Positions 19,634 through 30,482 of a DNA stretch of 60,795 bases are shown one piece after another; within the stretch, counting starts at the first letter, position 1, and each line of letters begins with the position of its first letter. The notes under the pieces are model-generated. The model searched no databases. It was not told the DNA's origin and saw only the letters and a list, made by a program, of their open reading frames with translations. Both the position numbers and the translations under genes were made by a program. The stretch covers positions 1 to 60,795 of the forward strand of contig NZ_LMEW01000017.1 in assembly GCF_001426525.1 (NCBI RefSeq). Direction: 5' to 3'. This DNA comes from Massilia sp. Root133 (lineage in GTDB: Bacteria; Pseudomonadota; Gammaproteobacteria; Burkholderiales; Burkholderiaceae_D).

Positions 19634-22051
19634 TCAGTGCTTGACGACGCCGCCCTGGCCGTCACTCGCGGCGGTCGTCACCGACGACGAGGACGCCGCT
19701 ACCGCCGGCACGTCGACGATCGGTTCCGGCTGGCGTTCCAGTGCCACTTCCAGCACCTTCTCGATCCAGCGCACCGGGACGATCTCGAGCTTGTTCTTGA
19801 CGTTGTCAGGAATGTCCGCGAGATCCTTCACGTTCTGCTCGGGGATCAGGACGGTCTTGATGCCGCCGCGCTGGGCCGCCAGCAGCTTTTCCTTCAGGCC
19901 GCCGATCGGCAGGACTTCACCGCGCAACGTGATCTCGCCCGTCATCGCCACGTCGGCACGGACCGGGATACCGGTGAACACCGACACCAGCGCCGTCGTC
20001 AGGCCGATGCCGGCGGACGGACCGTCCTTCGGCGTCGCGCCTTCCGGCAAGTGAACGTGGATGTCGGTCTTCTCGAACACCTCGTTCTTGATGCCCAGGC
20101 GCGCTGCACGGCTGCGGACCACGGTGCGGGCCGCTTCGATCGATTCCTTCATCACGTCGCCCAGCGTACCGGTACGGATGACGGCACCTTTACCCGGCAC
20201 CTGCACGGCTTCGATCGTCAGCAGGTCGCCGCCGACTTCCGTCCAGGCGAGGCCCGACACCTGGCCGATCTGGTTTTCCTTCTCGGCCACGCCGAAGTCG
20301 TAGCGGCGGACACCCAGGAATTTATCCAGGTTCTTCGACGACACGATCACGCGCTTGCTGTCCTTCTTGAGCAGCAGCATCTTGACGACCTTGCGGCAGA
20401 TCTTCGAGATTTCGCGCTCGACCGAACGCACACCGGCTTCGCGGGTGTAGTAGCGGATGATGTCGCGGATCGCGGCTTCGTCGACCTTGATCTCTTCATC
20501 CTTCAGGCCGTTCGCCTTGATCTGCTTCGGCAGCAGGTAGCGCTGCGCGATGCTCGTCTTCTCGTCCTCGGTGTAACCCGACAGGCGGATCACTTCCATC
20601 CGGTCCAGCAGGGCCGGCGGGATGTTGAACGAGTTCGACGTCGCCACGAACATCACGTCCGACAGGTCGAAGTCCACCTCGACGTAATGGTCCGAGAACG
20701 TGTGGTTCTGCGCCGGATCCAGCACTTCGAGCAGGGCCGACGACGGGTCGCCGCGGAAGTCCGCGCCCATCTTGTCGATCTCGTCGAGCAGGAACAGCGG
20801 GTTGCGCACGCCGACCTTCGCCAGCGACTGCAGCACCTTGCCCGGCATCGAGCCGATATAGGTACGGCGGTGGCCGCGGATCTCGGCTTCGTCGCGCACG
20901 CCGCCCAGCGCCATGCGGACGTACTTGCGGTTGGTCGCGCGGGCGATCGATTCGCCCAGCGACGTCTTACCGACGCCCGGAGGACCGACGAAGCACAGGA
21001 TCGGGGCCTTCAGCTTGTCGACGCGCTGTTGCACCGCGAGGTATTCGAGGATGCGTTCCTTGATCTTGTCGAGGCCGTAGTGGTCGGCTTCCAGGACTTC
21101 CTGGGCCTTTTCCAGGTCGATCGTGACCTTGGATTTCTTTTTCCACGGCAGCGACACCAGCGTGTCGATATAGTTGCGCACGACGGTGGCCTCGGCCGAC
21201 ATCGGCGACATCAGCTTGAGCTTCTTGATCTCGGCCTGGGCCTTGTCCAGGGCTTCCTTCGGCATCTTGGCGGCGATGACTTTCTTCTCGAGTTCCTCGA
21301 TGTCGGCGCCCTCTTCGCCCTCGCCCAGTTCCTTCTGGATGGCCTTGACCTGTTCGTTCAGGTAGTACTCGCGCTGCGATTTCTCCATCTGGCGCTTGAC
21401 GCGGCCGCGGATGCGCTTTTCGACCTGCAGGATGTCGAGCTCGCCTTCCAGCTGGCCGAGCAGATGCTCCAGGCGCTTGGCGACGTTGAAGATTTCCAGG
21501 ATGACCTGTTTCTGCTCGAGTTTCAGCGGCAGGTGGGCGGCGACGGTATCGGCCAGGCGGCCGGCGTCGTCGATACCGGCCAGCGAAGCCAGGATCTCGG
21601 GCGGGATTTTCTTGTTCAGTTTGACGTACTGGTCGAACTGCTGGACGATCGCACGGCGCATCGCCTCGACTTCGGAATCGTCGCCGATTTCCGAATTGAT
21701 TGGGGTCAAGTCAGCGATGAAATGGCTGGGACCGTCGTTGATGTGATTGATACGGGCACGCTGCGCGCCTTCGACCAGCACCTTCACGGTGCCGTCCGGC
21801 AGCTTCAGCATTTGCAGAATATTGGCCACGCAGCCGATCTCGTAGATGTCTGCGGCGGAAGGCTCGTCCTTGGCAGCGGCCTTTTGGGCTGCGAGCATGA
21901 TGCTCTTACCCTGTTCCATGGCGGCCTCGAGCGCCTTGATGGATTTCGGGCGGCCGACGAACAGCGGTATCACCATATGCGGGAACACCACCACGTCGCG
22001 CAGGGGCAGCAGCGGCAGCGTCATTTGCTCGGTCAATTTGGAAGTTGTCAT
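19634..22051 (-). CDS. lon: ATP-dependent protease La
   Basis: Cytosolic AAA+ serine protease that degrades damaged and regulatory proteins. The 805-residue protein has an N-terminal substrate-recognition domain ([14 protein letters not shown]), an AAA+ module with GPPGVGKTS and a C-terminal Ser-Lys protease domain. The catalytic Ser679 ([10 protein letters not shown]) and Lys722 ([10 protein letters not shown]) have the same numbers as in E. coli. The frame extends to 22093, but the ATG at 22051 ([10 protein letters not shown]) has AAGG upstream and fits homologues. Neighbours are clpX and hupB, as in many proteobacteria. Confidence 0.97.
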   Translation of the reverse strand: MTTSKLTEQMTLPLLPLRDVVVFPHMVIPLFVGRPKSIKALEAAMEQGKSIMLAAQKAAAKDEPSAADIYEIGCVANILQMLKLPDGTVKVLVEGAQRARINHINDGPSHFIADLTPINSEIGDDSEVEAMRRAIVQQFDQYVKLNKKIPPEILASLAGIDDAGRLADTVAAHLPLKLEQKQVILEIFNVAKRLEHLLGQLEGELDILQVEKRIRGRVKRQMEKSQREYYLNEQVKAIQKELGEGEEGADIEELEKKVIAAKMPKEALDKAQAEIKKLKLMSPMSAEATVVRNYIDTLVSLPWKKKSKVTIDLEKAQEVLEADHYGLDKIKERILEYLAVQQRVDKLKAPILCFVGPPGVGKTSLGESIARATNRKYVRMALGGVRDEAEIRGHRRTYIGSMPGKVLQSLAKVGVRNPLFLLDEIDKMGADFRGDPSSALLEVLDPAQNHTFSDHYVEVDFDLSDVMFVATSNSFNIPPALLDRMEVIRLSGYTEDEKTSIAQRYLLPKQIKANGLKDEEIKVDEAAIRDIIRYYTREAGVRSVEREISKICRKVVKMLLLKKDSKRVIVSSKNLDKFLGVRRYDFGVAEKENQIGQVSGLAWTEVGGDLLTIEAVQVPGKGAVIRTGTLGDVMKESIEAARTVVRSRAARLGIKNEVFEKTDIHVHLPEGATPKDGPSAGIGLTTALVSVFTGIPVRADVAMTGEITLRGEVLPIGGLKEKLLAAQRGGIKTVLIPEQNVKDLADIPDNVKNKLEIVPVRWIEKVLEVALERQPEPIVDVPAVAASSSSVTTAASDGQGGVVKH

Positions 22052-22102
22052 GGCATACCTTATAGAAAGCGTGTAGACGATGTGGGAGCACACTGTCGAA
22101 AC

Positions 22103-22132
22103 ACAATACCGGCCCGGAAATATTTTCTACAA
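22103..22132 (-). promoter_or_regulatory. Candidate promoter of lon
   Basis: On the minus strand TTGTAG and TATTGT are 18 bp apart, about 50 bp before the lon ATG. The -35 reads CTTGTAG, which also loosely resembles a heat-shock (sigma-32) -35, but no good CCCCAT-type -10 was found. The call is tentative. Confidence 0.3.
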
Positions 22133-22193
22133 GTAAAAAAACTTTAACTTGATACGAATACTAGCCGTTTCTACAAAAGTCCTGAATTCAAAT

Positions 22194-22232
22194 AAAAAAG
22201 CCACTTCACAGCATCGGCCGCGAGTGGCTTTT
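22194..22232 (-). terminator. Intrinsic terminator of clpX
   Basis: AGCCACT (22199-22205) pairs with AGTGGCT (22223-22229) across a 17-nt loop. A T6 run follows on the minus strand (22199-22194) and T4 on the plus strand. It separates clpX from lon. Confidence 0.7.
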
Positions 22233-22329
22233 CGATTGAAGCCGTCTTTTGTTGAGATTGATTGTACCGTCTCAACTCAGCGATTCAATACCTTTGTTGT
22301 GTTTGCGCCCGGAAATTTTCAGCAAATTT

Positions 22330-23598
22330 TCAGTTCTCGCCTGCAGCCTTCGGCGATTCGCTGTAAATCAGCAAAGGTTTCGCGCCATTCGTGATCGTAT
22401 TTTCATCGATGACGACTTTCACGACATTTTGCTGGCTCGGCAATTCATACATCACGTCGAGCAGAGCGTGTTCCAGGATCGAACGGAGGCCACGTGCGCC
22501 GGTCTTGCGCGCCAATGCCTTCTTGGCAATCGCGTGCAGGGCCGCCGGGCGGATTTCCAGTTCGGCGCCTTCCATATCGAGCAGTTTCGAATACTGCTTG
22601 ATGAGGGCGTTCTTCGGCTCGACCAGGATCTGGATCAAAGCCTCTTCCGTGAGCTCGCTCAGGGTAGCTACGACAGGCAGACGGCCAACAAGTTCCGGAA
22701 TCAGGCCAAACTTGATCAGGTCTTCCGGTTCCGCTTCCAGCAGGATGTCGCTGACGGAACGCTGCGTCTGGCTCTTGACGCTGGCCGCGAAGCCGATGCC
22801 GCTCTTTTCTGAACGGTTCTGGATGATCTTGTCCAGGCCGTCGAATGCGCCGCCGCAGATGAACATGATGTTCGTCGTGTCGATCTGCACGAAATCCTGG
22901 TTCGGATGCTTGCGGCCGCCCTGCGGGGGCACCGACGCCATCGTGCCTTCGATCAGCTTCAGCAGCGCCTGCTGCACGCCCTCGCCCGACACGTCGCGGG
23001 TGATGGACGGGTTGTCGGACTTGCGCGAAATCTTGTCGATCTCGTCGATGTAGACGATGCCGCGCTGGGCCTTTTCGACTTCGTAGTTGCAGCTCTGCAG
23101 CAGCTTCTGGATGATGTTCTCGACGTCCTCGCCGACATAGCCAGCTTCCGTCAGCGTGGTCGCGTCGGCGATCACGAACGGGACGTTCAGCATGCGCGCC
23201 AGGGTCTGGGCCAGCAGGGTCTTGCCGGAACCGGTGGGGCCGACCAGCAGGATATTACTCTTGGCCAGCTCGACGTCGTCCTTCTTGCCCAGGTGCTTCA
23301 GGCGCTTGTAATGGTTGTAGACCGCCACCGACAGGATGCGCTTCGCCGTCTGCTGGCCGATGACATATTGATCGAGCAGTTCGGCGATCTCGTGCGGAGT
23401 CGGCAGGTCGGACTTGGCGCCCGCCACCGACTCGACGTTCGAGGTCTCGTCGCGGATGATGTCATTGCACAAGTCGATGCACTCGTCGCAGATGAAGACC
23501 GAAGGTCCTGCGATGAGCTTCTTGACCTCGTGCTGGCTCTTGCCGCAGAACGAGCAGTACAGGAGTTTTTCGCCGCTAGAGGATTTTTTGTCTGACAT
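22330..23598 (-). CDS. clpX: ClpX, ATPase subunit of ClpXP protease
   Basis: AAA+ unfoldase that feeds tagged substrates to ClpP. The 422-residue protein starts with a C4 zinc-binding domain (Cys15, Cys18, Cys37, Cys40). It then has Walker A GPTGSGKT (120-127), Walker B (VYIDEIDKI) and the RKH-type pore region near [13 protein letters not shown]. It lies downstream of clpP on the same strand, but a terminator between them suggests partial separation. Confidence 0.98.
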   Translation of the reverse strand: MSDKKSSSGEKLLYCSFCGKSQHEVKKLIAGPSVFICDECIDLCNDIIRDETSNVESVAGAKSDLPTPHEIAELLDQYVIGQQTAKRILSVAVYNHYKRLKHLGKKDDVELAKSNILLVGPTGSGKTLLAQTLARMLNVPFVIADATTLTEAGYVGEDVENIIQKLLQSCNYEVEKAQRGIVYIDEIDKISRKSDNPSITRDVSGEGVQQALLKLIEGTMASVPPQGGRKHPNQDFVQIDTTNIMFICGGAFDGLDKIIQNRSEKSGIGFAASVKSQTQRSVSDILLEAEPEDLIKFGLIPELVGRLPVVATLSELTEEALIQILVEPKNALIKQYSKLLDMEGAELEIRPAALHAIAKKALARKTGARGLRSILEHALLDVMYELPSQQNVVKVVIDENTITNGAKPLLIYSESPKAAGEN

Positions 23599-23684
23599 GG
23601 GGCAGGTTTCAGTTGAATTGCTATGAATATAACGCTAATACGAGGGCGCAACAAGTGCGCACGACACCATGCTACCCGATTTGA

Positions 23685-23720
23685 AAACAAAACGCCCGAA
23701 GCGCTGTCGCGTCCGGGCGT
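23685..23720 (-). terminator. Hairpin between clpP and clpX
   Basis: ACGCCCG (23692-23698) and CGGGCGT (23714-23720) form a stem, with T-rich sequence after it on the minus strand (TTTTGTTTT, 23692-23684). It lies about 57 bp after the clpP stop and could allow some read-through into clpX. Confidence 0.65.
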
Positions 23721-23777
23721 ATTTGAGCAACAGTTGTCGAGAGCACCACGCGATCTCGAAAACCGCGCGGTTTAACC

Positions 23778-24395
23778 TCAGCCGCGGTTCGTCAGAACCT
23801 TGTCGATGAGACCATATTCCACGGCCTCTTCGCTCGACATGAAACGGTCGCGATCGGTATCCTTGTGGATCTGTTCGATCGTCTGGCCGGTGTTGTCCGC
23901 CATGATGCGGGCCAGGCGTTCGCGCAGGTACAGGATTTCCTTGGCCTGGATCTCGATGTCCGACGCCATGCCCTGCGAGCCACCGGACGGCTGGTGGATC
24001 ATGACACGCGAGTTCGGCAGCGAGAAGCGCTTGCCCTTGGCGCCGGCGGCCAGCAGGAACGCGCCCATCGAGGCGGCCAGGCCGGTGCACAGCGTCGACA
24101 CGTCGGGCTTGATGAAGTTCATCGTGTCGAAGATGGCGAGGCCGGCCGACACGGAACCACCCGGCGAGTTGATGTACAGCGAGATGTCCTTGTCCGGATT
24201 CTCGCTTTCCAGGAACAGCAGCTGGGCCACGATGAGGTTGGCCATCTGGTCGTTGACAGGACCGACCAGGAAAATCACGCGCTCCTTCAGCAGGCGCGAG
24301 TAGATGTCGTAGGCACGCTCGCCGCGGCCGCTCTGCTCGATCACCATCGGCACGAGGCCGAGGGCTTGGGTATCCAATGCCGGATTACGATTCAT
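23778..24395 (-). CDS. clpP: ClpP, proteolytic subunit
   Basis: A 205-residue serine protease forming the tetradecameric chamber of ClpXP and ClpAP. The triad is Ser109 ([10 protein letters not shown]), His134 (VMIHQPSGG) and Asp183 (DTDRDRF). The frame opens at a TTG at 24404, but the ATG at 24395 is preferred: AAAGGA lies about 10 bp upstream, whereas it would be too close to the TTG. The gene follows tig in the conserved tig-clpP-clpX-lon order. Confidence 0.97.
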   Translation of the reverse strand: MNRNPALDTQALGLVPMVIEQSGRGERAYDIYSRLLKERVIFLVGPVNDQMANLIVAQLLFLESENPDKDISLYINSPGGSVSAGLAIFDTMNFIKPDVSTLCTGLAASMGAFLLAAGAKGKRFSLPNSRVMIHQPSGGSQGMASDIEIQAKEILYLRERLARIMADNTGQTIEQIHKDTDRDRFMSSEEAVEYGLIDKVLTNRG

Positions 24396-24422
24396 ACCTG
24401 TCAATTCCTTTCGAAGAGTTAC

Positions 24423-24468
24423 GAAGCCGCACTATCGCAGATTTCTCGTGAGAATGTCGTACGGCTTC
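24423..24468 (-). other. Nested inverted repeat in the tig-clpP gap
   Basis: GAAGCCG (24423-24429) pairs with CGGCTTC (24462-24468). An inner hairpin TTCTCGTGAGAA (24442-24453) sits in the loop. The structure ends 28 nt before the clpP ATG and has no T run, so it is more likely an mRNA leader or processing structure than a terminator. Confidence 0.4.
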
Positions 24469-24477
24469 ATCAAGGAG

Positions 24478-25818
24478 TTACGCCTGAGCAGCGCTTCCCA
24501 TCAGCTCGTCAAAGGCGATGTCCTTGGTCGTCACCTTTGCCTTGCCGAGCACATAGTTAACGACGTTTTCTTCCAATACAAGAGCTTCCACTTCGCCCAA
24601 GCGGCGACGGTCGCTGTAGTAGTACTTCAGGACTTCCTTCGGATCTTCGTAGCTCTGCGAGAAGTCTTCGATCTGGGCCTTCACCTGCTCTTGCGTCGCT
24701 TGCAGGTTGTTTTCCGAGACCAGCTGCGACAGGATCAGGCCCAGGCGCACGCGGCGCTCGGCCTTGGTGGCGAACAGGTCGGCCGGGAACGGCAGGCTCT
24801 GCACGTCCATGCCGCGCTGGGCCATGTCCTGGCGGGTCTGCTCGGCCAGGCGCTGCGAATCCTGCTCAATCATGACCTTCGGCACGTCCATTTCGGTGTG
24901 CTTGACCAGGGCGTCCATCACGGCTTCCTTGTTGCGGGCCTTGATGCGGGCGTTGACTTCACGCTCCAGGTTGACCTTGATGTCTTCGCGCATCTTCTCG
25001 ATGCTGCCGTCTTCGATGCCCAGCGTCTTGGCGAACTCGGCGTCGACTTCCGGCAGGTGCGCCCATTCCAGCTTCTTCAGCGTGATGGTGAACTCGGCGG
25101 TTTTACCGGCCACGTCCTTGCCATGGTAGTCTTCCGGGAATGCCAGCGGGAAGGTCTTGCTCTCGCCCACTTTCAGGCCGACGGTCGCGGCTTCGAATTC
25201 CGGCAGCATGCGGCCTTCGCCCAGAACGAATGCATAGTCTTCGGCTTTGCCGCCCGGGAATTCGACGCCGTCGATGACGCCGACGAAGTCGACGGTCACG
25301 CGGTCGCCGTTCGCTGCGACCGGCTCGCCGCCGTCACCGTGCTCACCGGCTTCGCCCTTGGTGTGGTAATGCACGCGCTGCTTGCGCAGGATGTCGATGG
25401 TCTTGTCGATCTCGGCGTCGGTCACGTCGGTCTTGACGGTCTCGATCTCGATCCCCTCCAGGCCCGGCAGCGACACTTCCGGATAGATCTCGAAGGTCGC
25501 GTCGAAGGCCAGCATGCCTTCCGGTGCGTCCTGCTTCGGCTCGATTTTCGGCATGCCGGCAACGCGCAGCTGGGCTTCGTTGGCGGCGTCGTTGAATGCC
25601 TGGCCAACTTTGTCGTTCAGCACGTCGGATTCGATCTGGTAGCCGTACTGGGCCGCCACCATCTTCAGCGGCACCTTGCCCGGACGGAAGCCCGGAGCAC
25701 GCGCGGTCTTGGCCTGCTTCTTGAGGCGCTTTTCAACTTCCGTACGTACGTCGCTCAGCGGAAAAGAGAGAGTCAAGCGACGCTCGAGTTTACCCAGGTT
25801 TTCGACTGCAGTTGCCAT
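24478..25818 (-). CDS. tig: Trigger factor
   Basis: Ribosome-bound chaperone and peptidyl-prolyl isomerase (446 residues). It has an N-terminal ribosome-binding domain with a [11 protein letters not shown] signature (usually GFRxGKxP), an FKBP-like domain from about 165 ([19 protein letters not shown]) and a helical C-terminal domain. It starts 31 nt after the tRNA-Leu gene on the same strand, so the two probably share a primary transcript. clpP follows after 82 nt. Confidence 0.97.
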   Translation of the reverse strand: MATAVENLGKLERRLTLSFPLSDVRTEVEKRLKKQAKTARAPGFRPGKVPLKMVAAQYGYQIESDVLNDKVGQAFNDAANEAQLRVAGMPKIEPKQDAPEGMLAFDATFEIYPEVSLPGLEGIEIETVKTDVTDAEIDKTIDILRKQRVHYHTKGEAGEHGDGGEPVAANGDRVTVDFVGVIDGVEFPGGKAEDYAFVLGEGRMLPEFEAATVGLKVGESKTFPLAFPEDYHGKDVAGKTAEFTITLKKLEWAHLPEVDAEFAKTLGIEDGSIEKMREDIKVNLEREVNARIKARNKEAVMDALVKHTEMDVPKVMIEQDSQRLAEQTRQDMAQRGMDVQSLPFPADLFATKAERRVRLGLILSQLVSENNLQATQEQVKAQIEDFSQSYEDPKEVLKYYYSDRRRLGEVEALVLEENVVNYVLGKAKVTTKDIAFDELMGSAAQA

Positions 25819-25849
25819 TGTAAAAATCGTCCAAAAAAATAATTGTTCG

Positions 25850-25936
25850 TGGTGCGAGGAAGGGGACTCGAACCCCTACACCATTGCTGGCGTCAGGACC
25901 TAAACCTGGTGCGTCTACCAATTTCGCCATCCTCGC
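25850..25936 (-). tRNA. tRNA-Leu (TAG)
   Basis: An 87-nt class II tRNA on the minus strand, with acceptor GCGAGGA/TCCTCGC, a long variable arm, anticodon TAG in TTTAGGT, T-loop GGTTCGAGTC and an encoded CCA. It lies directly upstream of tig. Confidence 0.96.
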
Positions 25937-25956
25937 GCAGGATTGCTGATCTTGCC

Positions 25957-25996
25957 ACAAAAACAAAGGGCGCCCGACAATGAAACCGGCCGCCCT
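25957..25996 (-). terminator. Probable terminator of the RND efflux operon
   Basis: AGGGCG (25967-25972) pairs with CGCCCT (25991-25996). On the minus strand a T-rich stretch (TTTGTTTTTG) follows. It lies about 100 bp after the RND stop codon and just upstream of the tRNA-Leu gene. Confidence 0.5.
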
Positions 25997-26094
25997 GAAT
26001 CCAATGTCTAGGGGCTACAACTTCAACCCGATATTTTACTGGATTTTCTGACACCATTGGGCAGATTTTAAATCGTAGTGAATCGCCCGATATT

Positions 26095-29000
26095 TCAAGG
26101 ATTTAGAGCCGCCTCCCGCGCACGCACGGGCCGCTTTACCCGGAACCATGCCGCATACAGCGCCGGCAGGAACAACAGCGTGAGCGCCGTGGCGACCAAT
26201 AATCCACCCATGATCGCGATCGCCATCGGGCCCCAGAACACGGAACGGGACAGCGGGATCATCGCCAGCGCCGCCGCGGCCGCCGTCAGCAGGATCGGCC
26301 GGCACCGCCGCACGGCGCTTTCCACGATGGCTTCCCAGGCAGGATGCCCGGCCGCGATGTCCTTTTCGATCTGGTCGACGAGGATGACGGAATTGCGCAC
26401 CACCATGCCGAACAGCGCGATCACGCCGAGGTTCGCGACGAAGCCGAACGGCGCGTTGAACACCAGCAGCCCCATCGCGGCACCGGCGATGCCCAGCGGC
26501 CCGGTCAGGAACACCATCACGGCGCGCGAGAAGCTGTGCAGCTGCAGCATCAGCAGCGTGAACACGATGAACAGCACCAGCGGCACGTTCGCCGAGATGG
26601 ACTCCTCCGCGGTCGAACTGTTCGCGGCCGCGCCTTCCAGCTTGATGCGGTAGCCGGCCGGCAGCTTCGCCCGCAGGACGTCCAGTTTCGCATTGACCTG
26701 GTCGGACACGGTCGGCCCCTGCACGCCTTCGACGACGTCCGACTGGACCATGATCGCCCATTCGCGCCCGTAGCGCTGCACGACGCCCGGCTCCCACACG
26801 AATTCGATGCGCGCCAGCTGCGACAGCGGCACGGCCCTGCCCGAGGGCGTCGGCACGTTCGTGTTGGCGAGCACGGACATGTTCGAGCGCTCGTCCAGCG
26901 GCTGGCGCACCACGATGTCGATCAGGCGGTTGCTCTCGCGGAACTGGCCCACCGTCGTCCCGGAAAGGAGGGTGGCGATCGTGCGGCGCACGGTCTGCGA
27001 CGTGACGCCCAGCGCGCGCATCTTGTCCTGGTCAAGCTCCAGCCGCAGCACCTTGACGGACTCGTTCCAGTTGTCGTTCACGCCCACCGTGTTCGGGTTG
27101 GCGATCATGATCTCCTTGACCTGGTCGGCGACCTTGCGCACGACGCCGATGTCCGGTCCCATCACCTGGAACTGCACGGGGTAAGGCACGGGCGGTCCGT
27201 TCGGCAGCAGTTTTACGCGGCCCCGCACTTCGGGGAAATCCGACTTGAACTTGTCTTCGATCTTGCGCTTGAGCGCATCGCGCTGGTGCACGTTCTTCGG
27301 CAGCACGACGAATTGCGACACGTTCGACGCCGGGAAGATCTGGTCCAGCGGCAGGTAGAAGCGCGGGCTGCCCGTGCCGATGTACGACGTCACGCTGTCC
27401 GTTTCCGGCTGCGCGCGGGCGAATGCCTCGAATTTCTTGGCCAGCGCCTCGTTGACGGCGAAGCTCGTCCCTTCCGGCGCCCACATCTCGACCATCAGTT
27501 CCGGACGGCTGGAATCCGGGAAGAACTGCTTCTCGATGAACTTGAAGCCGAACACGCCGAGGAAGAACACGGCCAGCGACAGCACGATCGTCGTCTTGCG
27601 CCATTCCACGCAGCGGTCGACGAGACGGCGGAAGCGCTGGTACATCGGCGTGTCGAACACGTCGTGGTGCCCTTCTCCGTGCGGTTTCACCCGCAGGAGG
27701 ATGAAACCGATGTAGGGCGTGAACGTCACGGCGACGACCCACGACACGAGCAGCGCGATCGCGTTCACGGAAAACATCGAGAACGTGTACTCGCCGGCCG
27801 CCGATTTGGCGAGGCCGATCGGCAGGAAGCCGGCCGCCGTGATCAGCGTGCCGGTCAGCATGGGGAACGCGGTCGACGTGTACGCGAACGTGGCCGCGTC
27901 GAAGCGCGACATGCCCTCTTCCATCTTACGCACCATCATCTCCACGGCGATAATCGCGTCGTCCACGAGCAGGCCCAGGGCGATGATCAGCGCCCCCAGC
28001 GAGATCTTGTGCAGTGAGATGTCGAACACGCGCATGAACAGGAACGTAATCGCCAGCACCAGCGGAATCGTCAGCGCGACGACGAGGCCGGGGCGCACGT
28101 CCAGGCGCAGCTTCGGCTTCGTGTGCAGGCCCAGCGCGACGAACGACACGACCAGCACGACGACGACGGCCTCGATGAGACTGTGCATGAATTCGCTGAC
28201 GGACGCCGTGACGGCCGCGGGCTGGTTCGACACGCGCTCCAGTTCGATGCCGACGGGCAGTTGGCGGCGGATGCGCTCGACCGTCTGCTCGAGGCCCTTG
28301 CCCAGCTCGATGATATTGCCGCCCTTCTCCATCGACACACCCAGGCCGATCACATCCTTGCCGTTGAAGCGCATCTTGTCGTGCGGCGGATCCTCGTACG
28401 CGCGCTCGACTCTGGCGAAATCGCCGAGGCGGAACGTCGTGTTCCCCGCGCGCAGGCTCAGGTCTCCGAGCTGTTTGGCGGTCTTCAGGCCGCCGGTCAC
28501 GCGCACCTGCAGGTTTTCCAGCGGCGTCACGAGCACGCCGGCCGATTCGATGCCGTTCTGCGTGGCGATCTGGTTCACGATCTGCTCGAACGGGATGCCC
28601 AGCTGCGCGAACTTCTGCTGCGAGAACAGGATGTTGACCTTTTCCTGCTGAACGCCGAACTGCTCGACCTTCGAGACGAGCGGCACGGCGAGCAGCTGCT
28701 GGCGCACGAAGTCGGCGTAGTCGCGCATCTCGGCATAGGTAAAACCATCGCCGGACAGCGCGAAGATGGAGCCGTAGGTGTCGCCGAATTCGTCGTTGAA
28801 GAACGGCCCGATCACGCCGGGCGGCAGGGTCCCCGCGATGTCGCCGACCTTCTTGCGCACCTGGTACCAGACGCCCTGCACCTCCGCCGGCGGCGTGGAT
28901 TCCTTCAACTCGATGATGATCGTCGTCTCACCCGGCTTGGAAAAGCTGCGCAGCTTGTCGATGTGCGGCGTCTCCTGCAGCTTCTGTTCGAGCTTGTCGG

Positions 29001-29199
29001 CCACCTGCTGGGCCATCTGCACGGACGTGGCGCCCGGCCAGTACGCCGTCATGACCATCACGCGGAAAGTGAACGGCGGGTCCTCGTCCTGGCCCAGTTT
29101 GCCGTAGCTGATGATGCCGCCGATGAGCAGCGCGGCGATCAGGTAGCGGGTCAGCGGGATGTGCTCCAGCGCCCAGCGCGACAGGTTGAAGCCTCTCAT
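26095..29199 (-). CDS. RND efflux pump permease (AcrB/TriC-like)
   Basis: A 1034-residue inner-membrane proton-driven exporter. One N-terminal transmembrane helix (LTRYLIAALLIGGIISYG), two large periplasmic loops and two blocks of transmembrane helices are visible. The proton-relay region is LIIALGLLVDDAIIAVEMMV in the first half and the second half has VIALFGMVVRNSVILVDQI. The true start is the ATG at 29199, which overlaps the adaptor stop as ATGA; the frame continues upstream without coding sense. Sequence style resembles TriC-like pumps, but the substrate is unknown. No outer-membrane channel gene is adjacent. Confidence 0.93.
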   Translation of the reverse strand: MRGFNLSRWALEHIPLTRYLIAALLIGGIISYGKLGQDEDPPFTFRVMVMTAYWPGATSVQMAQQVADKLEQKLQETPHIDKLRSFSKPGETTIIIELKESTPPAEVQGVWYQVRKKVGDIAGTLPPGVIGPFFNDEFGDTYGSIFALSGDGFTYAEMRDYADFVRQQLLAVPLVSKVEQFGVQQEKVNILFSQQKFAQLGIPFEQIVNQIATQNGIESAGVLVTPLENLQVRVTGGLKTAKQLGDLSLRAGNTTFRLGDFARVERAYEDPPHDKMRFNGKDVIGLGVSMEKGGNIIELGKGLEQTVERIRRQLPVGIELERVSNQPAAVTASVSEFMHSLIEAVVVVLVVSFVALGLHTKPKLRLDVRPGLVVALTIPLVLAITFLFMRVFDISLHKISLGALIIALGLLVDDAIIAVEMMVRKMEEGMSRFDAATFAYTSTAFPMLTGTLITAAGFLPIGLAKSAAGEYTFSMFSVNAIALLVSWVVAVTFTPYIGFILLRVKPHGEGHHDVFDTPMYQRFRRLVDRCVEWRKTTIVLSLAVFFLGVFGFKFIEKQFFPDSSRPELMVEMWAPEGTSFAVNEALAKKFEAFARAQPETDSVTSYIGTGSPRFYLPLDQIFPASNVSQFVVLPKNVHQRDALKRKIEDKFKSDFPEVRGRVKLLPNGPPVPYPVQFQVMGPDIGVVRKVADQVKEIMIANPNTVGVNDNWNESVKVLRLELDQDKMRALGVTSQTVRRTIATLLSGTTVGQFRESNRLIDIVVRQPLDERSNMSVLANTNVPTPSGRAVPLSQLARIEFVWEPGVVQRYGREWAIMVQSDVVEGVQGPTVSDQVNAKLDVLRAKLPAGYRIKLEGAAANSSTAEESISANVPLVLFIVFTLLMLQLHSFSRAVMVFLTGPLGIAGAAMGLLVFNAPFGFVANLGVIALFGMVVRNSVILVDQIEKDIAAGHPAWEAIVESAVRRCRPILLTAAAAALAMIPLSRSVFWGPMAIAIMGGLLVATALTLLFLPALYAAWFRVKRPVRAREAALNP

Positions 29200-30362
29200 T
29201 TCACAACCTCTTGAGGGCCCCCGACCGGTGCCCCCCGGGCACCGGCCGCTTCGGCCTCGGCATCGCCACGGCGCGCGACGTCGGCCGTCAGCACTTTCAC
29301 TTTCTGGCCCGGCTTGAGCAGGTGCACGCCCGCCGTGACGACCGTCTGGCCCGCCTTCACGCCGCCCGCCAGCACCACGTCGTTGCCGGATACCCCGCCC
29401 ACCTGCACGGGCACGAGGTGCACGGCGCCGTTCTCGATCACCCACACCGACGTCGCGCCCTTGTTCTGGTACAGCGCGGACAGCGGCACCTTGATCGCGG
29501 CGCCCGTGTCCGCGTGCGCCAGCTGCACGACCGCCGTCATGCCGAGGCGGATGTCGTCCTGCGCCGGGATCGCCACTTTCACGGTGTACGTGCGCGTGGC
29601 GGGATCGGCCACCGGCGCCACTTCGCGGATCTTGCCCGGGATGCTGCGGTCCGGATCCGCCCATAGCCGGACTTTCACGTCGCTCACCTTGCGCAATTCG
29701 TCGACCTGGTCTTCCGGCACGCCGATCACCACTTCCTTCTCGTCCGTCCGCGCCACGCGCACGACGGGGGTGCCGGCCTGCACGACCTGGCCCACTTCCG
29801 CATCGATGCCCGTCACGACGCCGTCCGTGTCGGACACGAGGTTCGCGTAACCGGTCTGGTTGGCCTGCTCGCTCGACGCGGCGCGGGCCGCCTCCACGTT
29901 CGCCTGCGCCGAGCGCGCAGCCGCCACTTTCTGGTCGAGCACGGCCTGGCTGACGAAGTTCTGGCTGCGCAGGTCCTGGTAGCGCTTCAGGTCGGCGCGC
30001 GCCAGCTCGTACGTCGTTTGCGCCGCGCGCAGGTTCGCCTGGGCCTGGGCCTGGCCGAGGCGCAGATCTTGCGGATCGAGCTGCATCAGCACCTGGCCGC
30101 GCTTGACGACCGTGCCCACGTCCACCTTGCGGGCGCTGATCTTGCCGCCGACGCGGAAACCGAGGCGGGATTCGTAACGGGGGCGGACGTCGCCGGAAAA
30201 TTCCGCCGACGAGCCGACCGTGCCCGTCGCGAGCGTCAGGGCACGCACGGGGCGTACGTCTTCGGCGCGGGTGTCGTTGCGGGAGCAGCCTGTCAAGGTG
30301 AGCGTCAATGCGCCGCTGGCCAGGACCAGGATCAAAGGAAGGGCGAACGAAATGGCACGCAT
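29196..30362 (-). CDS. RND efflux periplasmic adaptor lipoprotein
   Basis: A 388-residue membrane-fusion protein of the HlyD/AcrA type that bridges the RND permease to an outer-membrane channel. The N-terminus is a lipoprotein signal (hydrophobic stretch then LTGCSRN). It is followed by the lipoyl/hairpin region (RLGFRVGGKISARKVDVG; alanine-rich coiled coil at about 90-170) and beta-barrel domain. In-frame starts exist upstream, but GAGGAAA lies 4 bp before the ATG at 30362. It is the first gene of the operon; translation of the permease is coupled by overlap. Confidence 0.92.
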   Translation of the reverse strand: MRAISFALPLILVLASGALTLTLTGCSRNDTRAEDVRPVRALTLATGTVGSSAEFSGDVRPRYESRLGFRVGGKISARKVDVGTVVKRGQVLMQLDPQDLRLGQAQAQANLRAAQTTYELARADLKRYQDLRSQNFVSQAVLDQKVAAARSAQANVEAARAASSEQANQTGYANLVSDTDGVVTGIDAEVGQVVQAGTPVVRVARTDEKEVVIGVPEDQVDELRKVSDVKVRLWADPDRSIPGKIREVAPVADPATRTYTVKVAIPAQDDIRLGMTAVVQLAHADTGAAIKVPLSALYQNKGATSVWVIENGAVHLVPVQVGGVSGNDVVLAGGVKAGQTVVTAGVHLLKPGQKVKVLTADVARRGDAEAEAAGARGAPVGGPQEVVK

Positions 30363-30400
30363 TGGTTTCCTCATGGTGGCCCGGCCGGGACGGCGAGGCA

Positions 30401-30430
30401 CTGTCGTGGATTTAACCAAGCAATTATAAT
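30401..30430 (+). promoter_or_regulatory. Candidate promoter of hpnCDE
   Basis: A perfect TATAAT at 30425-30430 has a weak -35 (CTGTCG, 30401-30406) 18 bp upstream. Transcription would begin near 30437, after the ATG at 30432. If the promoter is real, the working start of hpnC is the ATG at 30483. Confidence 0.4.
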
Positions 30431-30482
30431 CATGCAATTATCGCCAGTAAATGACTTTAGAGTCAGCAATCTACAGAGCCGC

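Noticed and set aside
29200..29664. N-terminal extension of the RND permease frame
   Set aside because: It overlaps the adaptor gene in another frame and is Gly/Arg-rich without sense; the ATGA overlap at 29199 gives the normal start.
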